A stretch of DNA of 64,000 nt, taken from NCBI GenBank assembly GCA_030849465.1, contig JARVLF010000012.1, positions 124,001-188,000 of the forward strand, written 5' to 3'. Every line of letters begins with the position of its first letter. Positions within the stretch are counted from its first letter, which is position 1. This DNA is from Moesziomyces globuligerus (Eukaryota > Basidiomycota > Ustilaginomycetes > Ustilaginales > Ustilaginaceae). A model generated the notes under the pieces. That model was given only the letters and a program-made list of their open reading frames with translations, ran no database searches and was not told the DNA's origin. Position numbers and translations under genes: made by a program. Positions 42,385 through 50,849 of the stretch are shown here, one piece after another.

Positions 42385-43219
42385 AAGCACCCGCCGCGTG
42401 CGCCTTGCCCTTTGGACGAAACGACGTCCTGCTTCGACCTTACACCGCAATGTATGCGCAACCGTCGCCCAAATATAGTTGTACTCTAACCTTTGACGCT
42501 GGATCCGAGTCTCCGAGTCTCCGAGTCCGATTCCGGCCCACGGCCACCGTTGGAGAGCAACTGTTGAGGAGCCCGGCCACCTGGGAGATGAGACTGAAGT
42601 TTGGGATCGGGAAGAGGGCTGAGATCGGGAAGAGGAGTGGTAGGATCGGTTGATCAATCACCAGCGGAATGGAAATGGTGGCGCGCGCGTGTGTTCGGGA
42701 GGTAGCCGAGGCTGAGGGAGAGGGGCGGCAAAGAATGCTTCTGTTGTCGGGCTCGTGCAGCTCTTGGAGCCCAAAAATAGCGCGGCAGCAGCAGCAGCAG
42801 CAGCAGCAGGAGGCAGAGTGTTGATCTCTGCATTCGGCGCGTTTGCATGCCAAGGTTGTTGGCTGCGAGTGGTCGCCGATGCGCCCATTTAGGCTCGTTT
42901 TCACATTTCGGAGCGGGCTGGCTGCGTCCCAAAACTGATTCGCCGGCAGCAGAAACCCAACGCCCAACACTCGCTCCCCTCTGCTGAAACAAGGCGTGGG
43001 ATCGGCGAGAAACACAGGGTCCGTGGCCTCAACCAAAAGCAACACGCAGCCAAGCATTAGTTATGCATCCTCGCATTCCAGCCGGGCTCTTTTTTCCCTT
43101 TCCTCCTTCATCTTGCTTCATCTGTACCACTCGCGTCTTTCGCGTCTAGCAGCCTCAGCCCTTAGCCACCGTCTCTGACTTTTTCCACCCGCCATCTCGT
43201 CCGAAGGATTGCTGCTACG
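42385..43219. other. Intergenic region with (CAG)n tract
   Basis: 835 bases. A GAGTCTCC direct repeat lies near 42507-42522, and a CAG tract (about eight units) lies at 42786-42810. No gene is supported. Confidence 0.45.
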
Positions 43220-44029
43220 ATGACGCGTCGCTATCTGTTCCCGGCGCTGGGGGTTGCGTTTGTGTCGATGATCCTGCTGGTGCTGGTGACGATCAGCACG
43301 CCGACGACGCTCTCGGACAGTACGCCCTTTGACTTTGTGCGCACTTCGCGTCTGGACGGCATCGTCGATCTCACCCCCGGCTCCAACGAGAAGCGCTCGA
43401 TCGGCGCGCTCAAGTTCGGCACCTGGGGTTACTGCTCTGCGCTCAACGGCACCGACAACTACGCCTGCTTCAAGCACTCGCACGGCTACACGGCGCAGTT
43501 CGGCATCAACCCCAACACCACCGCCACCGCCGCGCGCGAGGCGGTCACCATCGGCGCATCCTGGACTCGCGGCCTCGCCGTCCACGTCGTAGCCTTCGTA
43601 GCTGCCCTCATCGGTCTCGTCCTCACCGCCATCCCCAAGCAACCCGTCCGTCTCGCCGCAACCGTCGTCAACGCCGTCGCTGCCCTCCTCGCCCTCATCG
43701 CGTTCTGCATCGACATCGCCCTCTTCGTCTACGTCCAGAAACAGATGAAGAAGATCGCAGACTCGCCAAAGACCATGCCCGGACCCGCTTTCTACATGGC
43801 CCTCATCGCGATCCCCATCGCCATCATCGCAGCCGCACTCTCCTTCCTCAACTGGAGATCCGAAAGCCTAGACAAGGTCGTCACCGAGGGCTACGACTAT
43901 CCAGCTCAGACAGAGTGGAACTCCCACCAGATGCATCCCACCACCACCTCCACCGAACACACCCAAGGCCCCTCCTCCGCAAGCGCACAGAAGGTCCTCG
44001 ACGCCTACGAGGAGAGCAAGACCTCCTGA
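43220..44029 (+). CDS. PalI/Rim9-Sur7 family membrane protein
   Basis: 269 aa, four TM helices (about 6-27, 118-140, 146-170, 187-210) with the first loop extracellular. That loop carries FGTWGYCSALNGTDNYACF, the Gly-Trp-x2-Cys...Cys motif shared by fungal claudin-like Sur7/PalI proteins. The cytosolic tail is polar, with a Tyr-rich stretch. Members act in ambient-pH sensing (PalI/Rim9) or in eisosome organisation (Sur7); sequence alone does not tell which. The start ATG directly precedes the first TM segment. Confidence 0.82.
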   Translation: MTRRYLFPALGVAFVSMILLVLVTISTPTTLSDSTPFDFVRTSRLDGIVDLTPGSNEKRSIGALKFGTWGYCSALNGTDNYACFKHSHGYTAQFGINPNTTATAAREAVTIGASWTRGLAVHVVAFVAALIGLVLTAIPKQPVRLAATVVNAVAALLALIAFCIDIALFVYVQKQMKKIADSPKTMPGPAFYMALIAIPIAIIAAALSFLNWRSESLDKVVTEGYDYPAQTEWNSHQMHPTTTSTEHTQGPSSASAQKVLDAYEESKTS

Positions 44030-44280
44030 TCCCTTCAACTCCCCTCCCGCTTCAAACCCCGCTTAAGTTTACTCCCCCGTTCCGTCTTAATCCACCCTGG
44101 CCTACCCTTTCCACACAGCTTCTCCTTCGAATGTTCACACTCGTTTCCCAACCATCACGCTCTCACGCTCTCACGCTCTTGAGCTTCTCAGCCCCAAGTG
44201 GCTTCCAAGTGGCCTGAGGTGGTCCATCCGCTGCAGAGGGTTCAACAGCGATTCTGTTTCGCAGGGGAAAAATGAGGGCG

Positions 44281-47200
44281 TTAGGCGAACTCGGAGCCAA
44301 AGATGGTGTTGACCTTGTTGGCGGTGTGCCAGGCGGCTACGGCAGCGGCGATGGCGGCGAGTTGGGCGGCGAGCGCGGTGGTGGCGGCGAGCATGAAGCG
44401 CGGCGTCCAGATCTTGAAGAGCATGAGGTGTCTGTTGAAGAGAAGACCTGCCAGGGCAGCTGCGGCGGTGAGGAGCACGGCGTTGTAGAGCGCGAGCGTC
44501 AGCAGAGCCGAGAGCAGCGTCGAGGGCAAGGGCATCTTCCTCCCGCTTCCGCGCGGCAGGGGCGTTGTGTTCCACAGCACGGCCAGCGTGACGAGGAGCG
44601 GAGGCAGAAGCGCCAGAACGCCGAACGAGTTGAGTGCGACGAGCAGCGGCGAGAGAGGATAGCTGACCGTTGGCCCGGTCAGGAACGCCGTGCGCCACTG
44701 GATCGAAGCCAGCGTAGCCTGGTGGCCTGTACCGAAGAATCCTACGTATCCGAGCAAGGCCAGGCTGGCGATCTCGCCCGAAGACAGATGCACCGCTCCT
44801 GACGCACCACCGCTGCGTTGACGATGCACCACCACGTGATCGCGCTCCGCATCGCCCAGCTCGACACTCGCCAGTCCAGCCACCAACACGGCTCCCAACG
44901 CCAGCTGCCCTGCAGGCTGAGTCACCAGGAAGAGCAGCGCAAACACCGCACCCACCAAGAGCACGAAACTGCTCCCGAGACTGTTGGCAAAACCGAGGAT
45001 CGAGACCTTGGCCTTCTCGCCCTCGCCCGCGCCGGGCTCCTGTCGGATCTCGAGACACAGCGGCGCAAACACCCAAAACACCATCGCCACCACCCCGACC
45101 CACACCAGGTCGAACTTGGCCACGGCCGCCTTGAGCCACTCGAGCCTAGCCGCCTCGCCGGAACGCTGGACCGCCTCGAGCGGAATCGCCCAGTCGAGCA
45201 CCCAGTAGCCCGCGCCCAGCATGAGCGCCGGCCGCAGCATCCACGTGAAGAACGCCGGCGCCACACCGACGTAGCTGCTGCTCTGGCGGAGGAACCACGC
45301 GATCGCACGCGGGAGGAGGAACGCGCTCGCATAGCTCGCCACCATCACGTACGGACTGTTGAGCGCTCCCGCCGCTCCGCCCTCCGAGACAAAGAACGTC
45401 GACACGCAGTACGCCGCCTGCTCCTCGCGACACACGCGCGGGATCGAGCCCGCCCGCACGAGCACCACCGCCACCAACGCCAGCAGCCCCAGTCGCACCT
45501 GCTGCCGCGACGTCGTAGCGCTCCCGACCGCCATCGCGCCACGCAGAAGCAGCAGCGTGCCCGAGGCAAGCAGCACGAAGCGATCCTCGAACACCAAGAA
45601 CGAGTTTGACGCGAACGATGCCGCATGCAGCAGCAGCACTGCCCACCCGGCTGCATCGAGGATTCGCGTCGTCGTCGGCACAGCAGCGCATTCGGCCTCG
45701 GCAGAGGTGCGAGTAGAGATGCTGCGACGCAGATTCGTCGTCGATGCACTCAGTAGCAGCCCGAGCTGCGTGCCTACTGCAGCGCCAGCGAGCACGCCGT
45801 CGAGCAGCGTCAGGCTCACCCATCCGCTGAGCAGCGGTACGCGCGATGCGAGCGCCAGCACCGCGCCCGCCGCCGCACCCACCAGACCCGGCACCCGCAC
45901 GGCGGCATACACGACGCTACCAAGCTCCACCGCGTTGCTGCTGAGCCGACTGACCTTGTGCGCGTCTTCCTCATCTCGGGCGAGTTGGCCGACGAGGCCC
46001 GAGCGCGCGCCGGACCGGAGCATCCAGGCGCACACCAGGCCCAGGCTGAGCACTGCTAGTCCGGCGCCGATCCGGACGTGGTCGAACTGCGCCCACACGC
46101 TTTGCGCCCTCGCGAGGCTGAGCCTGGTAAAGGCGTTGTACGCCTGGGCCGCTGCTCTGCGCAGCTGTTCGACGTCCCCCTTGCTGCGCGCGTGAAGCGC
46201 GCGGGCGAGGTGCGCGTCGGCACGCACGGCGTCGAGCCAGCGCGCATCGAGCTCGCTCTGGAACTGGCCGAGTTCGGGCGAGCGGCGCGCGTAGGCGGCG
46301 AGGTAGGTGCGCATCTGCGTCGCCGTGATGCGCAGCGCGCGCAGCAGCGTATCGCGGCCCGCAAAGAGCTCGGGGATCACGCTGCCGAGGTTGCTGTACG
46401 GCACACCGACGCCGAGCAGCAGCGCCAGCGTCGGCACCAGGTCGATCTGCCGCACGCTCCGGTGCCCCTCCTTGGCGTGCGGCGGCGAGGGCAGCGGCGA
46501 AAACGGCACGCGGCTGCGGATGAGGCTCTCGACCTCCGACGTCGAGATGTACTCGGCTGAGTCGGCGCGGTCCGAACCTCTGAGACCGGACTTGGCGTAG
46601 ATCCAGATGCCGGCGCCCACTTCGAGCTCACCGTCGCCGCCGTGATCGCCGCGCTCGTCCATGCCGTGATCGCCGAGCAGCACGAGCAGCGTATCGTCGT
46701 CCATGGCCTGCGTGATGTTGCGCAGCAGCTGCTGCGTCTCGACGAGCTTGGTGGCCATCTTGGCGTGGCTGGCGCCGAAGCGGTGACCGACGTGGTCCAC
46801 GCCCAGCGTATGCCCGACGAGCAGACGCCAGCGATCGTGCACGCCCGCCACGCGCTCGGGATGGCGCGGCTGGAGGAACGGCAGCAAACGCGACTCGACG
46901 CCGCGGTCGACCGTGTCGAGGTCCTCGACGTTGAACGAGTCGTAGGTCCACGTGGTATCGTTGTCGAACAGCGACGGGAAGACGGTCGCCCATGTATCGT
47001 CGCCGGCGAAGACGAGGCCGGCGCGCTCAGTGCCGCGTTCGGCCAGGATCGAGGCGCGGAACTGGGCAATCCAGGTATCTTCGTCCACGCGCCCGACGCC
47101 CGTGCCGGCCGATCCAAAGTTGGCGCCCGCCTCGAAGAACGTCGGCAGCGTGCCCGTCGTCAGGCCCTTGAGCCGCTGCAGCGTCGTTGTGGGCGGATCC

Positions 47201-47850
47201 GCCGCGAAGTGCGCCAGGAAGCCGCCTCCCTTCGCGGTGAGCTCGGCGGGAAGCGTGAGCACGTTGTGATAGTGCGGATTGGGCTTCCACGCTTCATCGA
47301 CGCGGTCGGTCAGCGAGCCAGCGGGGGGAGGCGGGGCGATAAAGTCGTAGCGCAGCGCATCGACCACGAGGACGATCGCCTTGGAGTGGGTGGCTGGCAG
47401 CGTGCATTCGCCGAGCCCCGTGTGCGGGTCCAGCGTGTGCGACCAGGCGAGCAAAGCGGCATCGTCGAACGTGGCAGGGGGCGGTGGGAGGTTCCAGGTA
47501 GATACGGCGGGGGTGGTGCAGGTGTTGGCGCCGAGCAGCTCGTGGCGCGTGAGCAGGAACCCTTTGACGAAGAGCCAGAGCCCGGCCAAGGTGTGCAGCA
47601 GCACGAGCAGCAGGATGCCGACCACACCGACGAATGCCCGGTTCGGCGAAGCTGCCTTGGGAGGCACGCGATCCGGATGCCGCGCAGCATACGACGAGTG
47701 CGACGAATGCGATGAGTGCGACGAATGCGATGAGTGCGATGAGTGCGACGAGTGCGACGAACGTCGCCGCCGCAGCGAGTCGCCGAACGCTGGATGTTGC
47801 GCCGTGGCCATGCTCACCGCGGGCGCCGGATTGAGCGCCGACGCAGGCAT
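44281..47850 (-). CDS. GPI13: GPI ethanolamine-phosphate transferase 3 (Gpi13/PIG-O)
   Basis: ER enzyme adding phosphoethanolamine to the third mannose of the GPI anchor precursor, the group later linked to proteins. 1189 aa, no intron. Following a cytosolic N-terminus with SSH tandem repeats (about 30-53, DNA 47692-47765), the signal-anchor VVGILLLVLLHTLAGLWLF leads into the lumenal alkaline-phosphatase-like domain. Metal-site motifs are VLVVDALRYDF near 158-170 and LLGDHGMDERGDHGG near 389. The C-terminal half is a dozen or more TM helices. HELLGANTC just after the first TM is PIG-O-like. Its start lies 210 bases from the left end of the outer retrotransposon. Confidence 0.93.
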   Translation of the reverse strand: MPASALNPAPAVSMATAQHPAFGDSLRRRRSSHSSHSSHSSHSSHSSHSSHSSYAARHPDRVPPKAASPNRAFVGVVGILLLVLLHTLAGLWLFVKGFLLTRHELLGANTCTTPAVSTWNLPPPPATFDDAALLAWSHTLDPHTGLGECTLPATHSKAIVLVVDALRYDFIAPPPPAGSLTDRVDEAWKPNPHYHNVLTLPAELTAKGGGFLAHFAADPPTTTLQRLKGLTTGTLPTFFEAGANFGSAGTGVGRVDEDTWIAQFRASILAERGTERAGLVFAGDDTWATVFPSLFDNDTTWTYDSFNVEDLDTVDRGVESRLLPFLQPRHPERVAGVHDRWRLLVGHTLGVDHVGHRFGASHAKMATKLVETQQLLRNITQAMDDDTLLVLLGDHGMDERGDHGGDGELEVGAGIWIYAKSGLRGSDRADSAEYISTSEVESLIRSRVPFSPLPSPPHAKEGHRSVRQIDLVPTLALLLGVGVPYSNLGSVIPELFAGRDTLLRALRITATQMRTYLAAYARRSPELGQFQSELDARWLDAVRADAHLARALHARSKGDVEQLRRAAAQAYNAFTRLSLARAQSVWAQFDHVRIGAGLAVLSLGLVCAWMLRSGARSGLVGQLARDEEDAHKVSRLSSNAVELGSVVYAAVRVPGLVGAAAGAVLALASRVPLLSGWVSLTLLDGVLAGAAVGTQLGLLLSASTTNLRRSISTRTSAEAECAAVPTTTRILDAAGWAVLLLHAASFASNSFLVFEDRFVLLASGTLLLLRGAMAVGSATTSRQQVRLGLLALVAVVLVRAGSIPRVCREEQAAYCVSTFFVSEGGAAGALNSPYVMVASYASAFLLPRAIAWFLRQSSSYVGVAPAFFTWMLRPALMLGAGYWVLDWAIPLEAVQRSGEAARLEWLKAAVAKFDLVWVGVVAMVFWVFAPLCLEIRQEPGAGEGEKAKVSILGFANSLGSSFVLLVGAVFALLFLVTQPAGQLALGAVLVAGLASVELGDAERDHVVVHRQRSGGASGAVHLSSGEIASLALLGYVGFFGTGHQATLASIQWRTAFLTGPTVSYPLSPLLVALNSFGVLALLPPLLVTLAVLWNTTPLPRGSGRKMPLPSTLLSALLTLALYNAVLLTAAAALAGLLFNRHLMLFKIWTPRFMLAATTALAAQLAAIAAAVAAWHTANKVNTIFGSEFA

Positions 47851-48056
47851 CGTGGGCGCAATATGAGAAGCACTGACGGATCTGTGCGGCCAAAGTCGAG
47901 CCTGTGATTGACCTATGTGGACAGGATGAAAGGGTGTGGGATGTGAAACGTCCGTGCTCTCTTCTTCCGGTCACTTCCTCCACACGAATCGTCGTGGTCG
48001 CGGTCGCAATTTGTTAGACCGCGTCCATCCCTCGACAGCTGGCAATCCAAACCAGT

Positions 48057-48060
48057 GTTG
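48057..48060. repeat. Target-site duplication of the outer element (left)
   Basis: GTTG, matched by GTTG at 63058-63061. Only four bases match exactly, whereas five is usual for Ty3/Gypsy. Confidence 0.6.
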
Positions 48061-48158
48061 TGTTGTCGAGCACGCGTCGAGTCAGCCGGGGCAAGGGGAT
48101 GGTAGTTGAATTACAAGGGGACGCGCGTCGAGCGCGTCTAGAAATGAGTCATAATACA
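48061..48158 (-). repeat. 3' LTR of the outer element (98 bp)
   Basis: Identical base for base to 62960-63057. Begins TGTTGTCGAG and ends ATAATACA on the plus strand. Very short for an LTR that must hold promoter and polyadenylation signals. Confidence 0.93.
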
Positions 48159-48171
48159 CCCTCCCTCCCTT
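48159..48171 (-). other. Polypurine tract of the outer element
   Basis: On the minus strand reads AAGGGAGGGAGGG and directly abuts the LTR, as expected for plus-strand DNA priming. Confidence 0.8.
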
Positions 48172-48173
48172 AA

Positions 48174-48905
48174 ATGAATCTATCCTTTCGACCACCATCT
48201 AACCAGCCTAGAGAAAATTCGCGAAAAATGGCTCCCCGCAAATCTAACAAGACCCCTGTCGAAAATCCCCCCGCTGGCGAACCTAACATGGTCGAAAATC
48301 ACGAAAATCGCGAAAATACCGAACCTAACAGGGCCGAAAATCACGAAAATCGCGAAAATCCAGCTCCTGGATCTAACACAGAACATATCGAAGTTCCGGC
48401 CACCCAGGCAGCCACCCTGGTCTGCTACCAATGCAGATCTAACCCTGCTCGATGCAAGATCGATCCCTCGAAGCCCTCGAAGTGCACTTACTGCCGTTCG
48501 AACACGGTCAACTGCAACGTCGATGACTCGATCCCCCAATTCAGGATCAAGCAAAACCTCGAGGAGTATCTTTCCCTTCGAGCCGCCTCGAACCCCAATC
48601 GACCCACCTCGAAGGCCTCGACCCTCGACAAGCCTTGGGTTCCGGCTCGAACTACCTTCGAGAACTCTCGACCTGGCTCGACTCCCACCTCGAAGACCTC
48701 GAAGCGCAAAGCCCAAGACATCGATGCTCCTCCTGCCATCGAAGTAACTGACGAGGCCAAAGAGCGCCTCGAAGCTATTCGAATCCGGATCAAGGAGATC
48801 GATCGCGAGATCGAAGCAAAGCAAGCACTTCGATCCACCTGGTCCAAGCACTTCAAGGGCCTTCGAGCTGCCAATGAGCTCGAGGCTGAGGTCGAAGACC
48901 TCTAA
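48174..48905 (+). CDS. Antisense accessory ORF of the outer element, six-cysteine (Zn2Cys6-like) protein
   Basis: Runs opposite to gag-pol and starts 15 bases from the LTR edge. 243 aa from ATG 48174; a second in-frame ATG at 48228 (MAPRKSNKTP) has a better context (AAAAATGG). An N-terminal tandem repeat (ENHENRENTEPNRA, ENHENRENPAPG) is followed by cysteines at 84, 87, 94, 104, 107 and 114, spacing C-x2-C-x6-C-x9-C-x2-C-x6-C. That is the spacing of fungal Zn(II)2Cys6 DNA-binding domains, although the usual basic residue after the second Cys plus three is Pro here. A basic, Ser-rich linker and a charged coiled-coil C-terminus (about 185-243) follow. It ends 59 bases from the convergent pol stop. 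Function is unknown; a DNA-binding regulator is inference. Confidence 0.75.
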   Translation: MNLSFRPPSNQPRENSRKMAPRKSNKTPVENPPAGEPNMVENHENRENTEPNRAENHENRENPAPGSNTEHIEVPATQAATLVCYQCRSNPARCKIDPSKPSKCTYCRSNTVNCNVDDSIPQFRIKQNLEEYLSLRAASNPNRPTSKASTLDKPWVPARTTFENSRPGSTPTSKTSKRKAQDIDAPPAIEVTDEAKERLEAIRIRIKEIDREIEAKQALRSTWSKHFKGLRAANELEAEVEDL

Positions 48906-48964
48906 CTTACCTGTACCTAGTTTCCACCTAACGATGCCAATCGAATTGTGTTCGAGTCTTCCCT

Positions 48965-49871
48965 TCACAGCTGAGAGTCCACCTGTGACTGATCGTACCT
49001 GTCGATCTCCTCAGCTGGTCTAGAGGGGTCTTCCTCCAGAGGGACGAAGTTGTCGTTTGGCACATCGACCGTTGGACCTTGGGGTCGATGTATATCGTGG
49101 GGCTCTTCTAGGGTTTCGTGGAGCTGTCTTGCCTGCAGCTCCCCACTGGTAGGGTCTGGTGCAGTCCTTTGTGGTTGATCTTCTGCCTCGTACTCTTCGT
49201 GAATTGCTCGTTCGATGTCTCGATGCAGTTCGTCCTGATCTAGACCTGCTACATCAGGGTTTACTGCTCGAAGCCTTCGAAAGAATACCTGAAACTCTGG
49301 CTTGTTCCAGAAGTCTTCGACTAGATTGTCTCGAGGATACGCTTTGATCAACCGATTACCATGCACCAGCGCTCGAAGCGCTTGACCGCTACTCGAAGCA
49401 AGGCTGTAAGTACCAAGAGCCTGTTTGGCTTTGATCTGGTAAGGACCAAACCATTTTGCTTCGAACTTCTGTGGATTCTGATGTCGAATCAGAACCCAAT
49501 CACCGACTTCCAACTTGTGCAGTTTGACCTTTCGATCATGCAGAGCCTTTGCTCGAACTGCTCGATTGTACGTTGCCTGAGCTGCCTTGTGTCTTTGAGT
49601 CTTAAGGTTGGGCAATCGAGTTCTAGGATCTTCGATTCGTCCTTCTAGCACTCTAGGCACCAGCTCGTCTGTCGGTAACCTAGGCTCAATGCCATAGGTC
49701 AGGAAAAATGGGCTTTGACCAGTTGCAGTCGACTTTCGAACCCGGCAAGCAAAGATCGCATTGGCTAGATATTGATCCCATAGCCTCGTGCTCTTTCCTA
49801 CCATTGATCGAGTCAACATCTTGCCAATAATCCCATTCAAGGCTTCGACTTTTCCGTTTGTCCTTGGGTGG
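48965..49871 (-). pseudogene. Outer pol, 3' part (integrase C-terminal half)
   Basis: Continuation of the outer pol after the inserted element. It begins at the right-hand part of the integrase core just before the catalytic Glu (NGKVEALNG), continues through a GPY/F-type module (WFGPYQIKAKQALGTYS) and ends with an acidic polar tail at a TGA at 48965. There is no chromodomain. The reading frame matches that of the 5' part once the insert and one GGTGG copy are ignored, so the break is the insertion alone and not decay. Cut off from its start, this part is not expected to be translated. Confidence 0.88.
49867..49871. repeat. Target-site duplication of the inner element (left copy)
   Basis: GGTGG, repeated exactly at 59043-59047. 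Confidence 0.95.
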
Positions 49872-49967
49872 TGTTACAGGCCTGGACCAGACCCTGATCG
49901 ACGCAGGCACGTGTGGAGGGCGCAGGCGAAAATCCGTAGCACGGGCTACGAGCGCGCCAAGTCGCGG

Positions 49968-50033
49968 TCCGGCGAGTGGAGGCCACTCGACGAATGCCGT
50001 CAATAATTCGCCGAGTGAGGCCCACTCGACGGA
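49968..50033. repeat. 27-bp palindromic sites, LTR cluster 1 (two units)
   Basis: Units at 49968-49994 and 50007-50033, each TYCGNCGAGT-N7-ACTCGNCGRA, exactly 39 bases apart start to start. They lie about 255-320 bases upstream of the TATA-like box. The same pair recurs in the 3' LTR at 58199-58225 and 58238-58264. Confidence 0.9.
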
Positions 50034-50287
50034 CGGCCTGCGGCGACCCCGGAAAACAACGAGCGGGTCATACGATGGACGTACCCGGCTCGGAGACGAA
50101 GGGGAGGAGGAGAGGGGTGCTCGTTGGCCCAGGGGGCAACGAGCGTAACGTGCAAAGGGGAGTCATGCACGAGAGGAGGCCTGAGCCCGAGGGGGTGGGC
50201 GAAACCTCCTGGCATCAATGAGATGCTAGCAGGGGCCGTTCGAGACGGCACCCTGCCACACGCTGGCCCTCCTGGTGAGGGCAAGTA

Positions 50288-50295
50288 CTTATAGC
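50288..50295 (+). promoter_or_regulatory. TATA-like box of the inner LTR
   Basis: CTTATAGC, the only A/T-rich box in this GC-rich LTR, shortly before a hairpin and pyrimidine-rich stretch that could mark the transcript start. Assignment is by position only. Confidence 0.4.
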
Positions 50296-50312
50296 TTCGA
50301 CTCATCGAGTGC

Positions 50313-50331
50313 GATGGGGCTGCGCCCCATC
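50313..50331 (+). other. Perfect hairpin downstream of the LTR TATA-like box
   Basis: GATGGGGC, loop TGC, GCCCCATC: eight base pairs with a three-base loop. It would lie near the 5' end of the genomic RNA if the TATA-like box is used. Confidence 0.6.
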
Positions 50332-50677
50332 CACTCTACTTTACTTTACATCACTCAGTCGTTACCATTCGTCAGTATCACTGTCTTTCAGTCCATTTGT
50401 CTCACAGTAGCAATCGCAGGGCGTTGCTACTACTTGCGTGTGTGTTGTATCACCGCTTCAGACGTCGTCGACACCTTCATCGACGCTACGGCACCTACAC
50501 CGTAGGCAGTACCTCCACTGCGGCCCTGGAACCTCCACCAGTGCCTCGACAACTGTCTGAGCATTACGAGCACTCGTGCTAAGACGGAAGTCCTTCCCAC
50601 GACGCCCAAAGGCGTCTGCAGCAATCGAGTCGTGCCGCGCTACCTCTGAACGGGGTGCTCACAGTGGTCAGCCGATA

Positions 50678-50782
50678 TCCGTTGAGTCGCGTCGACTCGC
50701 CGAATACCTCAGGCGATCCGTCGAGTCCACGCCACTCGCCGAACGAGTCAAATAATTCGCCGAGTCCACGTCACTCGCCGAA
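50678..50782. repeat. 27-bp palindromic sites, LTR cluster 2 (three units)
   Basis: Units at 50678-50704, 50717-50743 and 50756-50782, each start exactly 39 bases from the last, with unrelated spacers (CGCGTCG, CCACGCC, CCACGTC) and unrelated 12-base linkers. They lie between the TATA-like box and the gag start, so they would be in the 5' leader of the RNA. Repeated in the 3' LTR at 58909, 58948 and 58987. Confidence 0.92.
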
Positions 50783-50849
50783 CAAGGATTTCGGGCACGC
50801 GACCCCTGACATTAGAGTGGATCGTTCAAGCAGCTCCCCACGACTCACC

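Larger units (their letters stand above)
49872..50811 (+). repeat. 5' LTR of the inner element (940 bp)
   Basis: Starts TGTTACAGGCC and ends CCCCTGACA. It contains five 27-bp palindromic sites, a TATA-like CTTATAGC at 50288 and a strong hairpin at 50313-50331. Matches 58103-59042 at 939 of 940 positions by direct reading. Confidence 0.97.

Noticed and set aside
49968..50782. CRISPR-like look of the regularly spaced repeats
   Set aside because: Fungal nuclear DNA, only two or three units per cluster. Both the inter-arm spacer and the linkers have fixed lengths, and copies lie in LTRs and inside pol. No cas gene.
49872..50811. Host-gene interpretation of short frames inside the inner LTR (for example 50000-50305 minus)
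   Set aside because: Identical frames recur in the other LTR 8231 bases away and have no protein-like features.
50812..50830. Primer-binding site directly after the inner 5' LTR
   Set aside because: The sequence after the LTR does not begin with TGG; the nearest TGG is six bases in and no tRNA match is evident. Self-priming or another primer is possible, so no PBS was called.
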